A stretch of 64,000 nt of DNA from Planctomycetota bacterium (GTDB taxonomy: Bacteria; Planctomycetota; UBA1135; GCA-002686595): positions 62,001 through 126,000 of the forward strand of contig JADYYP010000014.1 of assembly GCA_020853575.1 (NCBI GenBank), given 5' to 3'. The stretch's first letter is position 1, and each line of letters begins with the position of its first letter. Below the pieces are notes generated by a model, which worked only from the letters and a program-made list of their open reading frames with translations, did not search any database and was not told the DNA's origin. Made by a program: the position numbers and the translations under genes. This document shows, in pieces, positions 1 through 8,669 of this stretch.

Positions 1-300
1 GGCCCGCCGCAGACGCCACGCGGGAGCGTCGACGACCGTACGCACGAGTTGCGGGACCGCGGCCTTCGTGCCGATCTCGCGCAAGGCGTTGGCGGCGCGC
101 TCGACGACCTCCCAGTCGCGGTCGAGCAACGCGCTGATCAAGGCCTTTTCCGCGGCCTCGCCGCCGAGCTTGGCGAGCCCCTCGACGGCCGCCACGCGCG
201 CCTCGGCTTCCTTGGACTTGATTTCCTTGAGCGGGTCCTGCGCCGCGGTCGGGAGTGCCAGCGCCGTGAGCGTCACGAGGAGTAGCGATCGTCGAGCCAC
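1..300 (-). CDS. Secreted HEAT-repeat protein, C-terminus beyond the window edge
   Basis: Reading leftwards from a GTG at 300, the frame stays open to the window edge (100 codons seen). It begins with a short basic stretch and a hydrophobic core ending in TAAQD, a good Sec signal peptide. After it come HEAT/PBS-lyase-type helical repeats such as EARVAAVEGLAKLGGEAAEK and DWEVVERAANALREIG. HEAT repeats form superhelical protein-binding scaffolds, so an envelope-located binding role is likely but no partner can be named. The start overlaps the end of the upstream molybdoenzyme gene by 28 bp, which suggests co-transcription. The GTG start is inferred from the signal peptide; no ATG lies nearby in frame. 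The rest of the protein is not in this window. Confidence 0.75.
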   Translation of the reverse strand, partial: MARRSLLLVTLTALALPTAAQDPLKEIKSKEAEARVAAVEGLAKLGGEAAEKALISALLDRDWEVVERAANALREIGTKAAVPQLVRTVVDAPAWRLRRA

Positions 301-998
301 GGTTCGGCGCTGCTCGAGTACCCGCGCGCTTCCCAGAAACCCGCTCGATCCTCGGCCAGGAACTCGATCTTGCGAATCCATTTGGTGCCTTTCCACGCGT
401 ACAAGCGCGGCGTGATCATGCGCACGGGCCCGCCGTGCTCGCGCGCCAGCGGCGCACCGTTCCAAGTGTGGACGAGCAGCACGTCGGGATCGAGCGCGCG
501 GTCCAGCGGCAAGTTGGTCGTGTACGGCTCACCGGACGCCGGATCCGCGTCGTAGCCCGTGCACACCACGAAACGCGCTTCCTCGCGCGGCAGCGCCAGC
601 GCGGCCAAGGTCCGGAAGCGCACTCCGCGCCAGTGGTTGTCCATGCGGCTCCAACTGGTCACGCAGTGGAAGTCGCTCTCATCGTCGCAGTGCTCGAGCG
701 CCTCGAACGTGGCCCAGTCGAGGACCTGCGGATGCTCGACCAGCCCGGTGAGCTCCAAGCGCCAGGCGCTGCGCTCGATCCGCGGGTGATGGCCGAGGTC
801 GAGCACGGGCCAGTTGCGCACCTCGTGTTGGCCCACCGGCAGGCGCGGCATGCCGTGGCGGTTCGCGGGACCGCTCCCCAGCGCTCGCTCGGGTCGCGGC
901 AGGTCCCCGCGTTCGCGCAACTCCGCCACGCGACGCGCGAGGAAGCTCAAGCGGCGCTCCACCAGCCCGCGCTCACTCCCCGAGGTCCCCTCGTCCAT
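273..998 (-). CDS. Sulfite oxidase-like molybdopterin-dependent oxidoreductase
   Basis: This 241-residue protein matches the oxidoreductase molybdopterin-binding (sulfite oxidase/YedY/YuiH) fold. The segment DFHCVTSWSRMDNHWRGV carries the cysteine (about Cys112) that ligates molybdenum in this family, and GGPVRMITPRLYAWKGTKW is the typical conserved block near the C-terminus. No signal peptide or twin-arginine motif is visible, so it resembles the cytoplasmic YuiH-like branch more than exported YedY/MsrP. The natural substrate is unknown for such members. There is no heme domain and no membrane partner gene next door. Its 3' end overlaps the HEAT-repeat gene by 28 bp. The ATG at 998 is used; the charged first 45 residues are less conserved, so a later start is possible. 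Confidence 0.85.
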   Translation of the reverse strand: MDEGTSGSERGLVERRLSFLARRVAELRERGDLPRPERALGSGPANRHGMPRLPVGQHEVRNWPVLDLGHHPRIERSAWRLELTGLVEHPQVLDWATFEALEHCDDESDFHCVTSWSRMDNHWRGVRFRTLAALALPREEARFVVCTGYDADPASGEPYTTNLPLDRALDPDVLLVHTWNGAPLAREHGGPVRMITPRLYAWKGTKWIRKIEFLAEDRAGFWEARGYSSSAEPWLDDRYSS

Positions 999-1350
999 GG
1001 TGGCGCACTGTAGCAGGCCCGCGTGCCGCGCCGAACCGATCGCGGCGGTCGCGGGGAGAATCGCGGAATCCGGCGACCGCGACGGCGAGTTCGGAGCGCT
1101 GAGTCGCGTCGAGTGGGCGCGTCAGCTCCTGCCCCAGTCGCTCGCGACGCCGCAGGGTTGGTCGCTGCTCGCGGCACCCAAGACGCTGGCGCTGGCGACC
1201 ACCGGCGGCGGCATTCCCGCCCATGTCTCCCGCACGTTGCCCCCGGCGTTGTTCGGCACCACGCTGCACTTCCAGGCTCGCACGCAATCGAGCGTGGCCC
1301 CCGCCGGAGAGGCCTACAGCAACTCGCTTTCGATCACGCTCGTGCCTTGA
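997..1350 (+). pseudogene. Orphan C-terminal tail of a secreted-protein module
   Basis: A plus-strand frame ending with TGA at 1348-1350 encodes GTTLHFQARTQ followed by a tail with YSNSLSITLVP. This resembles the last beta-strands of the C-terminal module found in the secreted proteins at 14948-16486 and 31514-32689, which end in SNALEFVIAP and SDALEFTVAP. The frame is only 117 codons from the ATG at 997 and has no signal peptide or catalytic domain, and its upstream part overlaps the start of the molybdoenzyme gene. The simplest reading is the remnant of a larger secreted protein whose 5' part was lost. A short intact gene cannot be excluded. The match is by eye. Confidence 0.4.
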
Positions 1351-1360
1351 TCCAAACGCG

Positions 1361-2917
1361 TCAGCGCGCCTTGCCCTTCGGCTGCACGGCGAACATCTGG
1401 GGCGGGCGCTCGAGGGCCCGCCCATCGCGCGCGGTGATGCGCGCACCGAAAGCCGCGGCGCCACCGAAGTCCTCGATCAAGCACACCAGTCGGTGCTCAC
1501 CTCGCGCCAGCTCGAAGTGGAGCGCCTCGCGCCCGTCGATCGCGCCCGCGATGCGTTGCGTGGTCGCCAGTCGCGTTCCGTCGAGATAGACGTCGTAGCG
1601 ATCCTCGACCTCCAGCCACAGAGTCGCCTCGAGCGGGGCGTCCAGCGGCCAAACCAGGGTGAGCGCAGCCGCCACGAATCCGCCGTCGCAGTCGACGCCC
1701 AGGAGCTCGTCGAAGTCCGACCATCCGTCGCGCTTGAGCTCGAGGCGCCGCCAGTCGCGCTTGGCAAGCTTGTCGCCCTCGCGCGCGACGAGCTTGCGCG
1801 GATCGAAGGGCAGCTTCGCGAACGGGTCCGCTGGGTTGTCGCTGCGTACCGGCCCCGCGACCAACCAGTCGACGACGCGCGGCACGCCCGGCGCGGGCTC
1901 GACGCGCGGAGCGCGTGGACGGTCGAGCTCGGCATCGGTCTCGCCGACCTCGTCGCCGCGCGAGACCGTCGCGCGCCGCAGGAACAGCAACGCGAAGCAC
2001 GCGTCCTCCAGGCGATCGCTCCAACCTCCGTCGGGGTTCTGGTGCTCGACCAGCCACAGCGCACCCTCGGAATACCAATCGTGCGCGCCCAAGCGCGGCT
2101 GAGCCGACAGTCCGCCGTAGCGTTCGACGGCCCACAAATAGGGGTAGTGGAACGAAGGTGTCCAGGCGTGCGTTCCGAACGCGTTGTGCTCCGCAGACCA
2201 CTTGCCCTCGAGCCAAGTCCGCCCCAGCGACTCCTCCTTGCCGATTTTGCGCAGCGCGCTCTCGACCACCGGCCGCCCCGCGCCGAGCTCGTGCAACACG
2301 CAAAGCCCAGCGAGCGAAGCCGCCGTCACCCCGCCGGTCGGCGCGCGCTCGGCGAGGTACTTGAATCCCCCGCTCTTGTCCTGGAGTCGTACCAGCGCCT
2401 TGACCGCGTTGAGCAGCGTGGCGTCGGGGATCTCGAGCCCCAAGCGCTGCGCGGCGCGCAGACCGAGCAGCGCGAACTGCGTGTTGCTCGCATCCGCGGC
2501 TCCCCACGGATAGGCCCACTCGCCGGCGACTTGAGTGGCGACGAGGAAGTCGAGACTGGCCTCGGCGCGCTCGCGCCAAGCCTCGGGCTGCGCGAGGGCC
2601 TCGAGCATCAAGAGACGCACGCTGTGCGAGTAAGTGCTCTTGAACTCGGTCGCGAGCAGCGGCGTCAGTGCGCGGCGCACGCTGTCGTCGGTGCGCCGCA
2701 CGCCGGACTTCAGCAGCGTGAACGTGCACAGCGCGCTCACGCCGCCGGGGTGCTCTCCCTCGGCGCCCCCCCAAGTGCCGTCGGCGCGCTGCAGCGAGCG
2801 CAGGTGTTCGACACCGCGCGCGATCGCGCGATTGACCTGCGCGGTGAGCGCCGGCGCCGGATCCTGGGTCAGCGTGCACGCGGCGAGAGCGAGAACTCCG
2901 AACACGCCAGCGAGCAT
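1361..2917 (-). CDS. Lipoprotein with terpenoid-cyclase-like (prenyltransferase) toroid repeats
   Basis: A 518-residue exported protein. The N-terminus MLAGVFGVLALAAC is a lipoprotein signal with Cys14 as the probable lipidated residue. The body contains squalene-cyclase/prenyltransferase-type repeats recognisable by QxxDGxWG and QNPDGGWSD motifs (LQRADGTWGG near residue 40, LQDKSGGF, EHQNPDGGWSD near residue 295), spaced as in an alpha/alpha toroid. The last 170 residues, with VEDRYDVYLDGTRLA and HFELARGEHRLVCLI, look like a beta-sandwich. No catalytic DxDD motif of true squalene cyclases is seen, so an enzyme role is doubtful. Toroid proteins of this kind are frequent in planctomycetes and mostly uncharacterised. 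It lies just downstream of the VOC gene on the same strand, 46 bp away. Confidence 0.75.
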   Translation of the reverse strand: MLAGVFGVLALAACTLTQDPAPALTAQVNRAIARGVEHLRSLQRADGTWGGAEGEHPGGVSALCTFTLLKSGVRRTDDSVRRALTPLLATEFKSTYSHSVRLLMLEALAQPEAWRERAEASLDFLVATQVAGEWAYPWGAADASNTQFALLGLRAAQRLGLEIPDATLLNAVKALVRLQDKSGGFKYLAERAPTGGVTAASLAGLCVLHELGAGRPVVESALRKIGKEESLGRTWLEGKWSAEHNAFGTHAWTPSFHYPYLWAVERYGGLSAQPRLGAHDWYSEGALWLVEHQNPDGGWSDRLEDACFALLFLRRATVSRGDEVGETDAELDRPRAPRVEPAPGVPRVVDWLVAGPVRSDNPADPFAKLPFDPRKLVAREGDKLAKRDWRRLELKRDGWSDFDELLGVDCDGGFVAAALTLVWPLDAPLEATLWLEVEDRYDVYLDGTRLATTQRIAGAIDGREALHFELARGEHRLVCLIEDFGGAAAFGARITARDGRALERPPQMFAVQPKGKAR

Positions 2918-2963
2918 AGCCCCAGCACGCGCTCGGCGTCAGCGGACACTCACTGCCCGCGCG

Positions 2964-3437
2964 TCACGCTTGGGCGTGCTCGCGAGCCCACTGGTCCGCT
3001 CGGCGCTGCAGTTCGGCCGGCGGCACGTGCTCCTTGTGCGTGGCGAGCGTCCAGACGTGACCGAAGGGATCGACCAGCGTGCCCGTGCGGTCCCCGTAGA
3101 ACTGATCCGCGAGCGGTCGCAGCTCCTTCGCGCCCGCGGCGAGCGCGCGCGCGAACATCTCGTCCACGTCGGCGACGTACACCATCAAGCACACCGGAGT
3201 GCCGCCGTAGGCGTGCGGACCCTTGCAGTTCATCACCGGGTACTCGTCGGCGAGCATGATCGGCGAGTCCCCGATCTTGATCTCCGCGTGGCCGATCACT
3301 CCGCCAGGGCCGACGATGCGCAGGAGCTCCTCCGCGCCGAACGCGCGAGCGTAGAACTCGAGCGCGTCCTTCGCGCCCGCGATGAACAAGTAAGGGGTGA
3401 CGCTGTGATAGCCATCGGGAACAGGCTTGACCGTCAT
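2964..3437 (-). CDS. VOC/glyoxalase-superfamily protein (PhnB-like)
   Basis: A 157-residue cytoplasmic protein beginning MTVKPVPDGYHSVTPYLF. It follows the PhnB-like glyoxalase/bleomycin-resistance pattern: a first beta-alpha-beta-beta-beta unit with ALEFYARAFGAEELLRI, then a second ending in LVDPFGHVWTLATHKEHV. VOC proteins bind a metal or small hydrophobic ligand and act as isomerases, dioxygenases or binding proteins; the exact reaction cannot be told from sequence. The ATG at 3437 was chosen because the conserved fold begins there, although the frame remains open far upstream through the divergent phosphoesterase gene. Confidence 0.85.
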   Translation of the reverse strand: MTVKPVPDGYHSVTPYLFIAGAKDALEFYARAFGAEELLRIVGPGGVIGHAEIKIGDSPIMLADEYPVMNCKGPHAYGGTPVCLMVYVADVDEMFARALAAGAKELRPLADQFYGDRTGTLVDPFGHVWTLATHKEHVPPAELQRRADQWAREHAQA

Positions 3438-3554
3438 GGATGGGCTCCGCGAGTCGAGGGATCGGAAACGGAGTGCGAGGAGCGCCAGGATAGCGCAGCG
3501 CTTCGCGCTGGGCGGCGCTACCGAAGCCCAGGCGCACCGGCCTAGACTGCGTGG

Positions 3555-5522
3555 ATGCGCCTGGCCCTCGCCCTCGGTTGTCTGTCCCTGTTCGCCGCCG
3601 CGTCGCTCGGACTCGAAGGACTCGAACGCGACGACGCGCAACGCTTCGTCACGACGCGCTCGAGCGCGATCCGCCTGCCGCTCGCCAGCGAGCAGGATGC
3701 CTTCTCGTTCGTGGTGTTCGGCGACCGCACCGGTGGCCCCGCGGAGGGCATCGAGGTGCTGCGCGACGCCGTGCGCGAGGTCAACCTGATCCGCCCCGAC
3801 CTGGTGATGACCGTCGGCGACCTGGTCAACGGCTACAACGAGACTCCGGCGTGGTTGGTGCAAGCGACCGAATACAAGAGCGTGATGAGCAAGCTCGCCG
3901 CGCCGTGGTTCCCGGTGGTCGGCAATCACGACATCTACTGGCGCGGCAAGGGCGAGAAGCCCGCGGCGGAGCACGAGACCGACTTCGAGTCGACGTTCGG
4001 GCCCCTGTGGTACGCGTTCCGACACAAGAGCGCGTGGTTCATCGCGCTCGACTCGGACGAGGCCAACCCACAGACCGGCGAGCGCAACTTCAACAAGCCC
4101 GAATGCCAGCGCATCAGCGAGGCGCAGTTCGAGTTCTTGCGTGGCGCGCTCGAGCGCGCCAAGGATGCCGAGCACGTCTTCGTGTTCCTGCACCATCCGC
4201 GCTGGCTCAAAGGCAACTACGGTGACGATTGGGAGCGCGTGCACGCGTTGCTCGCATCCGCGGGCAACGTCAAGGCGGTCTTCGCGGGTCACATCCACCA
4301 CATGCGCTACGACGGCGTGCGCGACGGCATCGAGTACTTCGCGCTGGCGACCGTGGGCGGTGATCAAAGCGCGCTCGTGCCGCGCGCGGGCTATCTGCAC
4401 CAGTACCACCTGGTGACGGTGCGCAAGGACGAGATCGCGGTCGCCGCGCTGCCCGTCGGGAGTGTCTTCGATCCGCGCGCGATCAGCGGTGCGATCAGCG
4501 ACGACACCGTCGCGGCCGCGCGCGGGCTGGCGCCGAAATTCGAGGGCGCGCTGGCCTTCGACGCAGCGCTCGGTGTCACGGGCGCGGTGCGCATCGTGTT
4601 GAGCAACGCGGGGCAGGAGGCGCTCGATGTGGAGCTCGCGCCGAGCTCGCGTGACACGCGCTGGACGTTTCAGCCCGACCACGCGCACGACAAGCTCGCG
4701 CCCGGCAAGTCGCGCACGTTCACGCTGCGCGCCGCTCGTCCCGCGGGGTCGCTCGACCGAGCATTCCGCATGCCCCAAGTGGAGGTGCGCGCCGACTACG
4801 TGACGTCCTCGATGCGCATTCCGCTGCCCGCGACGCTCCACGATTTGCCCCTCGACGCGCACTCGCTCGCCCTGCCCTCGGTGCCCGAAACCGAGCGCGT
4901 GCTGTGGCTCGACGGTCGCGGCGACGCGCTCGCCGTGGCGCACGAGAAACTGGCGCTCCCCGACGGTCCCCTGACGGTCGAGGGTTGGCTGTGCGCGAGC
5001 AAGTTCGACGAGCGCCAGGGCTTCATCAACAAGACCGAGCAGGCCGAGTTCGGCCTGTTCCTCGACGCCGGAAGGCCCTCGTTCACGGTGCACCTGGGCG
5101 GCAAATACGTCGCAGCCAAGAGCGAGGCGGCGGCGCTCGTCCCCGGCCGCTGGTATCACGTCGCCGGCGTCTTCGACGGTGCGGAGGTGCGCGTGTACGT
5201 CGACGGCGCGCAGGTCGGAGCGACCAAGGGCTCCGGTGTCCGCACGCGCCGCGCGATCCCGCTCGTGGTCGGTGCGGATGTCTCCGCCGACGGCGCGTCG
5301 AACTCACATTTCGAAGGAGCGCTCGACGAGGTGCGCGTCTCCAGGCGCGCGCGCTACGGTGCCGCGGAGCGCTTCACACCCCTGCGGCGCTTCGCGAGCG
5401 ACGCCGACACCGTGCTGCTCTTGCACTTCGACGACGACGTCGGGCCCTGGGCTCCTGATGCTTCGGATGCGCGCGCGCACGCCGAGCGTCGCGGCGACGC
5501 GCACGCCCGCGCACTGCGCTGA
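3555..5522 (+). CDS. Secreted calcineurin-like phosphoesterase with C-terminal LamG domain
   Basis: A 655-residue protein with a Sec signal peptide (MRLALALGCLSLFAAASLG). Residues about 50-310 carry the metallophosphoesterase motifs in order: FGDRTGG, VGDLVNG (about 88), GNHD (about 122), FLHHPRW and AGHIHH (about 246). These are the two-metal ligands of the family. The first motif reads D-x-R where many members have D-x-H. A linker beta-domain follows, then residues about 450-620 form a LamG/concanavalin-like domain (LTVEGWLCASKF, RWYHVAGVFDGAEVRVYVDG, HFEGALDEVRVSRRARY). The enzyme probably acts outside the cytoplasm on a phosphoester bound to or near a glycan. Substrate unknown. It is divergent from the VOC gene. 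Confidence 0.85.
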   Translation: MRLALALGCLSLFAAASLGLEGLERDDAQRFVTTRSSAIRLPLASEQDAFSFVVFGDRTGGPAEGIEVLRDAVREVNLIRPDLVMTVGDLVNGYNETPAWLVQATEYKSVMSKLAAPWFPVVGNHDIYWRGKGEKPAAEHETDFESTFGPLWYAFRHKSAWFIALDSDEANPQTGERNFNKPECQRISEAQFEFLRGALERAKDAEHVFVFLHHPRWLKGNYGDDWERVHALLASAGNVKAVFAGHIHHMRYDGVRDGIEYFALATVGGDQSALVPRAGYLHQYHLVTVRKDEIAVAALPVGSVFDPRAISGAISDDTVAAARGLAPKFEGALAFDAALGVTGAVRIVLSNAGQEALDVELAPSSRDTRWTFQPDHAHDKLAPGKSRTFTLRAARPAGSLDRAFRMPQVEVRADYVTSSMRIPLPATLHDLPLDAHSLALPSVPETERVLWLDGRGDALAVAHEKLALPDGPLTVEGWLCASKFDERQGFINKTEQAEFGLFLDAGRPSFTVHLGGKYVAAKSEAAALVPGRWYHVAGVFDGAEVRVYVDGAQVGATKGSGVRTRRAIPLVVGADVSADGASNSHFEGALDEVRVSRRARYGAAERFTPLRRFASDADTVLLLHFDDDVGPWAPDASDARAHAERRGDAHARALR

Positions 5523-5694
5523 AGAGTGCCAGCGGAAGCAATTGCCGGCTCGGACGAAGCGCGCGCGCCGCGAGCGGATTTCTTGGATTTCGGGAGTGCG
5601 GGCTGGAGTCGTGTCCCCCCGCTGCTCGAAAGAGCCACCCGAAGAAGAACCCGCCGCGTGGGGACGCGGCGCAAGAAACAACGGGGGTCCGCAC

Positions 5695-8274
5695 ATGAAG
5701 AGGTTGGGGAGCAATCGACAGCGTCGCGCACACACTCCGAGCGAGAATTCGCGCGGAGAACGCCCATACACGAGAGCCTCGTCGCCGAGCAGCGCGCGCT
5801 GGAAGGGCGCGGTGTGCGCGCTCGCGATCGGCATCGCCTGGTCGTGCTCGGCCGGGACCAAGAGCCCGACCCAGCCCTCCGATCCCGGTCCGTTCACGAT
5901 CGGATCCGAGGCAGGTGGAGCGAATCAAGTCGGCGGAGCAGTGGTCGCCGAGCTGCAGCTGAGCGCGCCGAATTCGAGCTCGTTCGTGCTGCACGGCACC
6001 TTGCCGGTGCCCAAGGGCACGTTTCCGCGAGCCGACGGCAAGTTGCCGCTCTCGATCCGCGACAGCAGCGGCTTCGTGGTGCCGACGCAGATCGAGATCG
6101 TCTCGCGCTATCCCGACGACGCCGACGGCGCTGACGTGATCGAGGTCATCGGTCGTGTCACGCTGCCGCAGGGCGCGGCCGCGGGTTCGAAGATCTCCTA
6201 CGAGGTCGTCGACCACTTGCACGGAGTGACCAAGCTGCCGATCAAGAAGGACGTGTTGCAGCTCCTGACGCGCGACAGCTCGGTGCTGGTCGTGGCCACG
6301 GACGTGTTCGGCAACGAATATCGCTTCGATCCCTTCGACGGCATCCGCGACACGCCCGCGCAGAACAGCGTGAAGACGCTGCGGCAAGGGGCCGCCGCGG
6401 TCGAGATGCGCACCTACGGCGTGATGCACCCGACGGGCACCAACCTGGGTGCGCCGACCGGCGCGCTGCCGCACTTCCTCGGAGTGCACGCCTACACCAC
6501 GGCGTGGGCGCTCGAGGACTTCGTGTCACTCGACCTGCGCGTGAACAACGGCGCGAGCGGCGCCGACAAGTCGGGCGCGATGCGCGACGACGATCCGCTG
6601 GGCGACGTGTACTTCCAGAAGATCGAAGTCTGGGTGCCGAGTGGCTGGCAGCTCCTGAGCGACGTCAACGACCCGTGCCTGGGCGCGGCGCACTCCCAGG
6701 GAGCATGGACCGCGTACCCGATCGTCAAGCCCAACGCCGACGGCACGATGCACTTGATGCCGGCGCAGGCTCAGTTCCACCGCCGCTTGGCGTTGGCCAA
6801 GAGCGCGGCCGCGCCGCAGGCGCGTCTGGTGCTCGACGATGCGACGCTGGGCTTCTGCCGGCGCGGTCAATCGGCGCAAGGCACGACGCTGTGGTCCTGG
6901 TGGAATCCGCAGACGGCGCGCTACTTCCCGCAGAAGCACGCGCTGCCCGACCTCGCGCACCTCGGCCAGAATTCGCTGCAAGGCAACGTCTCCGGCGTGT
7001 ACTCCACGATCAAGGGGCACCTCGAGAACGGCACGTTCGGGAACTACCCCTACAGCCTGCCGAACTACGGCTGGGCGCACCCCTATGGCGTGAAGTACGG
7101 CGGAATGACCAGCGGTTCGGAGATCTGGTTCTACGACGGCTTCAAGACCGCAGAGGCCAGCTCGAAGGAAGGCTACCGCGCGTACGAGCTGACGCACCGC
7201 ATGTACACCGAGCGCCAGCCGCAAGTGCTCTACAACAAGGATGGCGAGCACACCTCGCTCGAGCAGTGGCTGATCCAGACGCCGACCATCACCTGGTTCC
7301 CGGCGAACTTCTTCCAAGGGTTGCTCAACGGCTCGAACGATCCGTTCGGGATCAACGTCTCGCTCGCGTACCAACGCACGTACGTCGCGCAGAACAACCT
7401 CAAGCCGACCTACGACGCGGACCTGCAAGGCACGTCGCCGATCGACTTCCAGCACTACATCCGCTTCCTGCGCTCGCCGATGGTCTTGACCTTCCTGGGC
7501 AACGACTCGATCGCGAAGGACGACTTGCGGATGGCCAGCGAGATCTACCGCATGTCGTATCACGAGTACTACGTGAACGGCGCGGGCGGCACGATCCCCT
7601 CGCTGCTGCGCGTCGACCTCGACCACGTCGCGACCAGCCCCGGCAAGGGCATCGCCTTCGGTCGCGGTGAATCCTGGGGCATCGTCTCGGCGGTCGCGGC
7701 CTACAACATCTCGGACCCGGCATGGCGCGCGCGCTACCGCCCGTGGTTCGGCCAGATCGCGGACATGCTCTCGGCCGGCCAGTCGAGCTGCAACGGCTTC
7801 CTGCAGGCGATCGTCAACACCAAGATGCTCAACGGCCAGTTCAAGAGCCGGCAGTCGATCGAGCAGGCGATCACCGAGAACATGCTCTGGGGACTGAAGG
7901 AGTCGGTGTTCCGCGACGTCGATCCGACGCGCGTCGCGAACGTCGAGCAGATCCTGATCGACTCGACCTACGCCATGATCGGCCCGATGGCCTGGACCGC
8001 GAACGGTCCGTGGTCGCACCTGGCGGTCGCTCCGCTGACCGGCTCGACGCCCTACTGCGGCAGCGTGCCGACCGGCGGGACGGGCAACGGTCTCGACAAC
8101 TACCAGAATCCGTCTTCCTACGCCTACGGCTACGAATTGACGGGAGACGCGACCTTCCTGACGCGCGCCGCGCAGGCCCAAGCCGGCGGAGCGGCCAACC
8201 TGCTCAACGCACTCAAAGGCCAGAACTACAACAACTTGGAGAACCGCGCGGCGCTGATGGCCGTGCTCCAGTGA
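5695..8274 (+). CDS. Large lipoprotein of an unrecognised family, tandem paralog 1
   Basis: An 859-residue protein. A long basic N-region of about 36 residues precedes a hydrophobic core ending in AWSC, giving a probable lipoprotein attachment at Cys51. I do not recognise the family with confidence. The N-terminal region (FVLHGTLPVPKGTFPRADGK) weakly recalls the RIFT-barrel start of YetA/exo-rhamnogalacturonan-lyase-like proteins. The helical C-terminal half could be an alpha/alpha toroid. Highly conserved with the next gene are WSWWNP, TARYFPQ, GWAHP, GVKYGGMTSGSEI, HRMYTER, NTKMLNGQ, RQSIEQAI and YAMIG. Trp, Tyr and Gly are abundant, typical of carbohydrate-handling proteins. The ATG at 5695 is 172 bp after the phosphoesterase gene. 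Expression probably ends at the hairpin at 8294. Confidence 0.8.
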   Translation: MKRLGSNRQRRAHTPSENSRGERPYTRASSPSSARWKGAVCALAIGIAWSCSAGTKSPTQPSDPGPFTIGSEAGGANQVGGAVVAELQLSAPNSSSFVLHGTLPVPKGTFPRADGKLPLSIRDSSGFVVPTQIEIVSRYPDDADGADVIEVIGRVTLPQGAAAGSKISYEVVDHLHGVTKLPIKKDVLQLLTRDSSVLVVATDVFGNEYRFDPFDGIRDTPAQNSVKTLRQGAAAVEMRTYGVMHPTGTNLGAPTGALPHFLGVHAYTTAWALEDFVSLDLRVNNGASGADKSGAMRDDDPLGDVYFQKIEVWVPSGWQLLSDVNDPCLGAAHSQGAWTAYPIVKPNADGTMHLMPAQAQFHRRLALAKSAAAPQARLVLDDATLGFCRRGQSAQGTTLWSWWNPQTARYFPQKHALPDLAHLGQNSLQGNVSGVYSTIKGHLENGTFGNYPYSLPNYGWAHPYGVKYGGMTSGSEIWFYDGFKTAEASSKEGYRAYELTHRMYTERQPQVLYNKDGEHTSLEQWLIQTPTITWFPANFFQGLLNGSNDPFGINVSLAYQRTYVAQNNLKPTYDADLQGTSPIDFQHYIRFLRSPMVLTFLGNDSIAKDDLRMASEIYRMSYHEYYVNGAGGTIPSLLRVDLDHVATSPGKGIAFGRGESWGIVSAVAAYNISDPAWRARYRPWFGQIADMLSAGQSSCNGFLQAIVNTKMLNGQFKSRQSIEQAITENMLWGLKESVFRDVDPTRVANVEQILIDSTYAMIGPMAWTANGPWSHLAVAPLTGSTPYCGSVPTGGTGNGLDNYQNPSSYAYGYELTGDATFLTRAAQAQAGGAANLLNALKGQNYNNLENRAALMAVLQ

Positions 8275-8293
8275 GAGCTGCGTGACCGCGAAC

Positions 8294-8327
8294 GGCGGGC
8301 GGACGGGCGCGAGCCAGTCCGCCCGCC
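8294..8327 (+). terminator. Strong hairpin after tandem paralog 1
   Basis: A perfect 11-bp GC stem (GGCGGGCGGAC at 8294-8304 with GTCCGCCCGCC at 8317-8327) closes a 12-nt loop, 20 bp after the stop at 8274, and is followed by TCGCGTTTGG. It fits an intrinsic terminator with a weak T-tract, as is common in GC-rich genomes. Confidence 0.6.
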
Positions 8328-8669
8328 TCGCGTTTGGTGGCCCGAGGTCTGGGATCACATTTCCGTCATCCGCCGGAATCGGCGAAGCACGCTCGAAGGA
8401 GATCGCTATTGTGCTGCGGTCCTCACCAGAGGACCACGGGACACCCAGCACGCAGGTGCGCGGTGTCCCGCGCAACACTCGGGAGCGAACGCGCCCCGTC
8501 CGTGGCCGAGTGTCCCCTGGAGCGCACCACCCCAAAGCGAGGGAACCGCCGCCGAGCCTGACGGCAGCGGTCGCAACGGATGGCGCGCCCCACGAGCAGG
8601 AGGGATTCGGTCCACGGCGGGCGCTGTTGCAACGCAGGGCATTCGCGTGCCCACAGAGGGGATCTCAGG
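8328..8669. other. Intergenic leader between the two paralogs
   Basis: About 340 bp without a convincing gene lie between the terminator and the start of paralog 2. Frames crossing it are shadows. It must hold the promoter of paralog 2, but no clear -35/-10 pair can be picked out. A purine-rich GAGGGGATCTCAGG just before 8670 is the likely ribosome-binding region. Confidence 0.4.
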
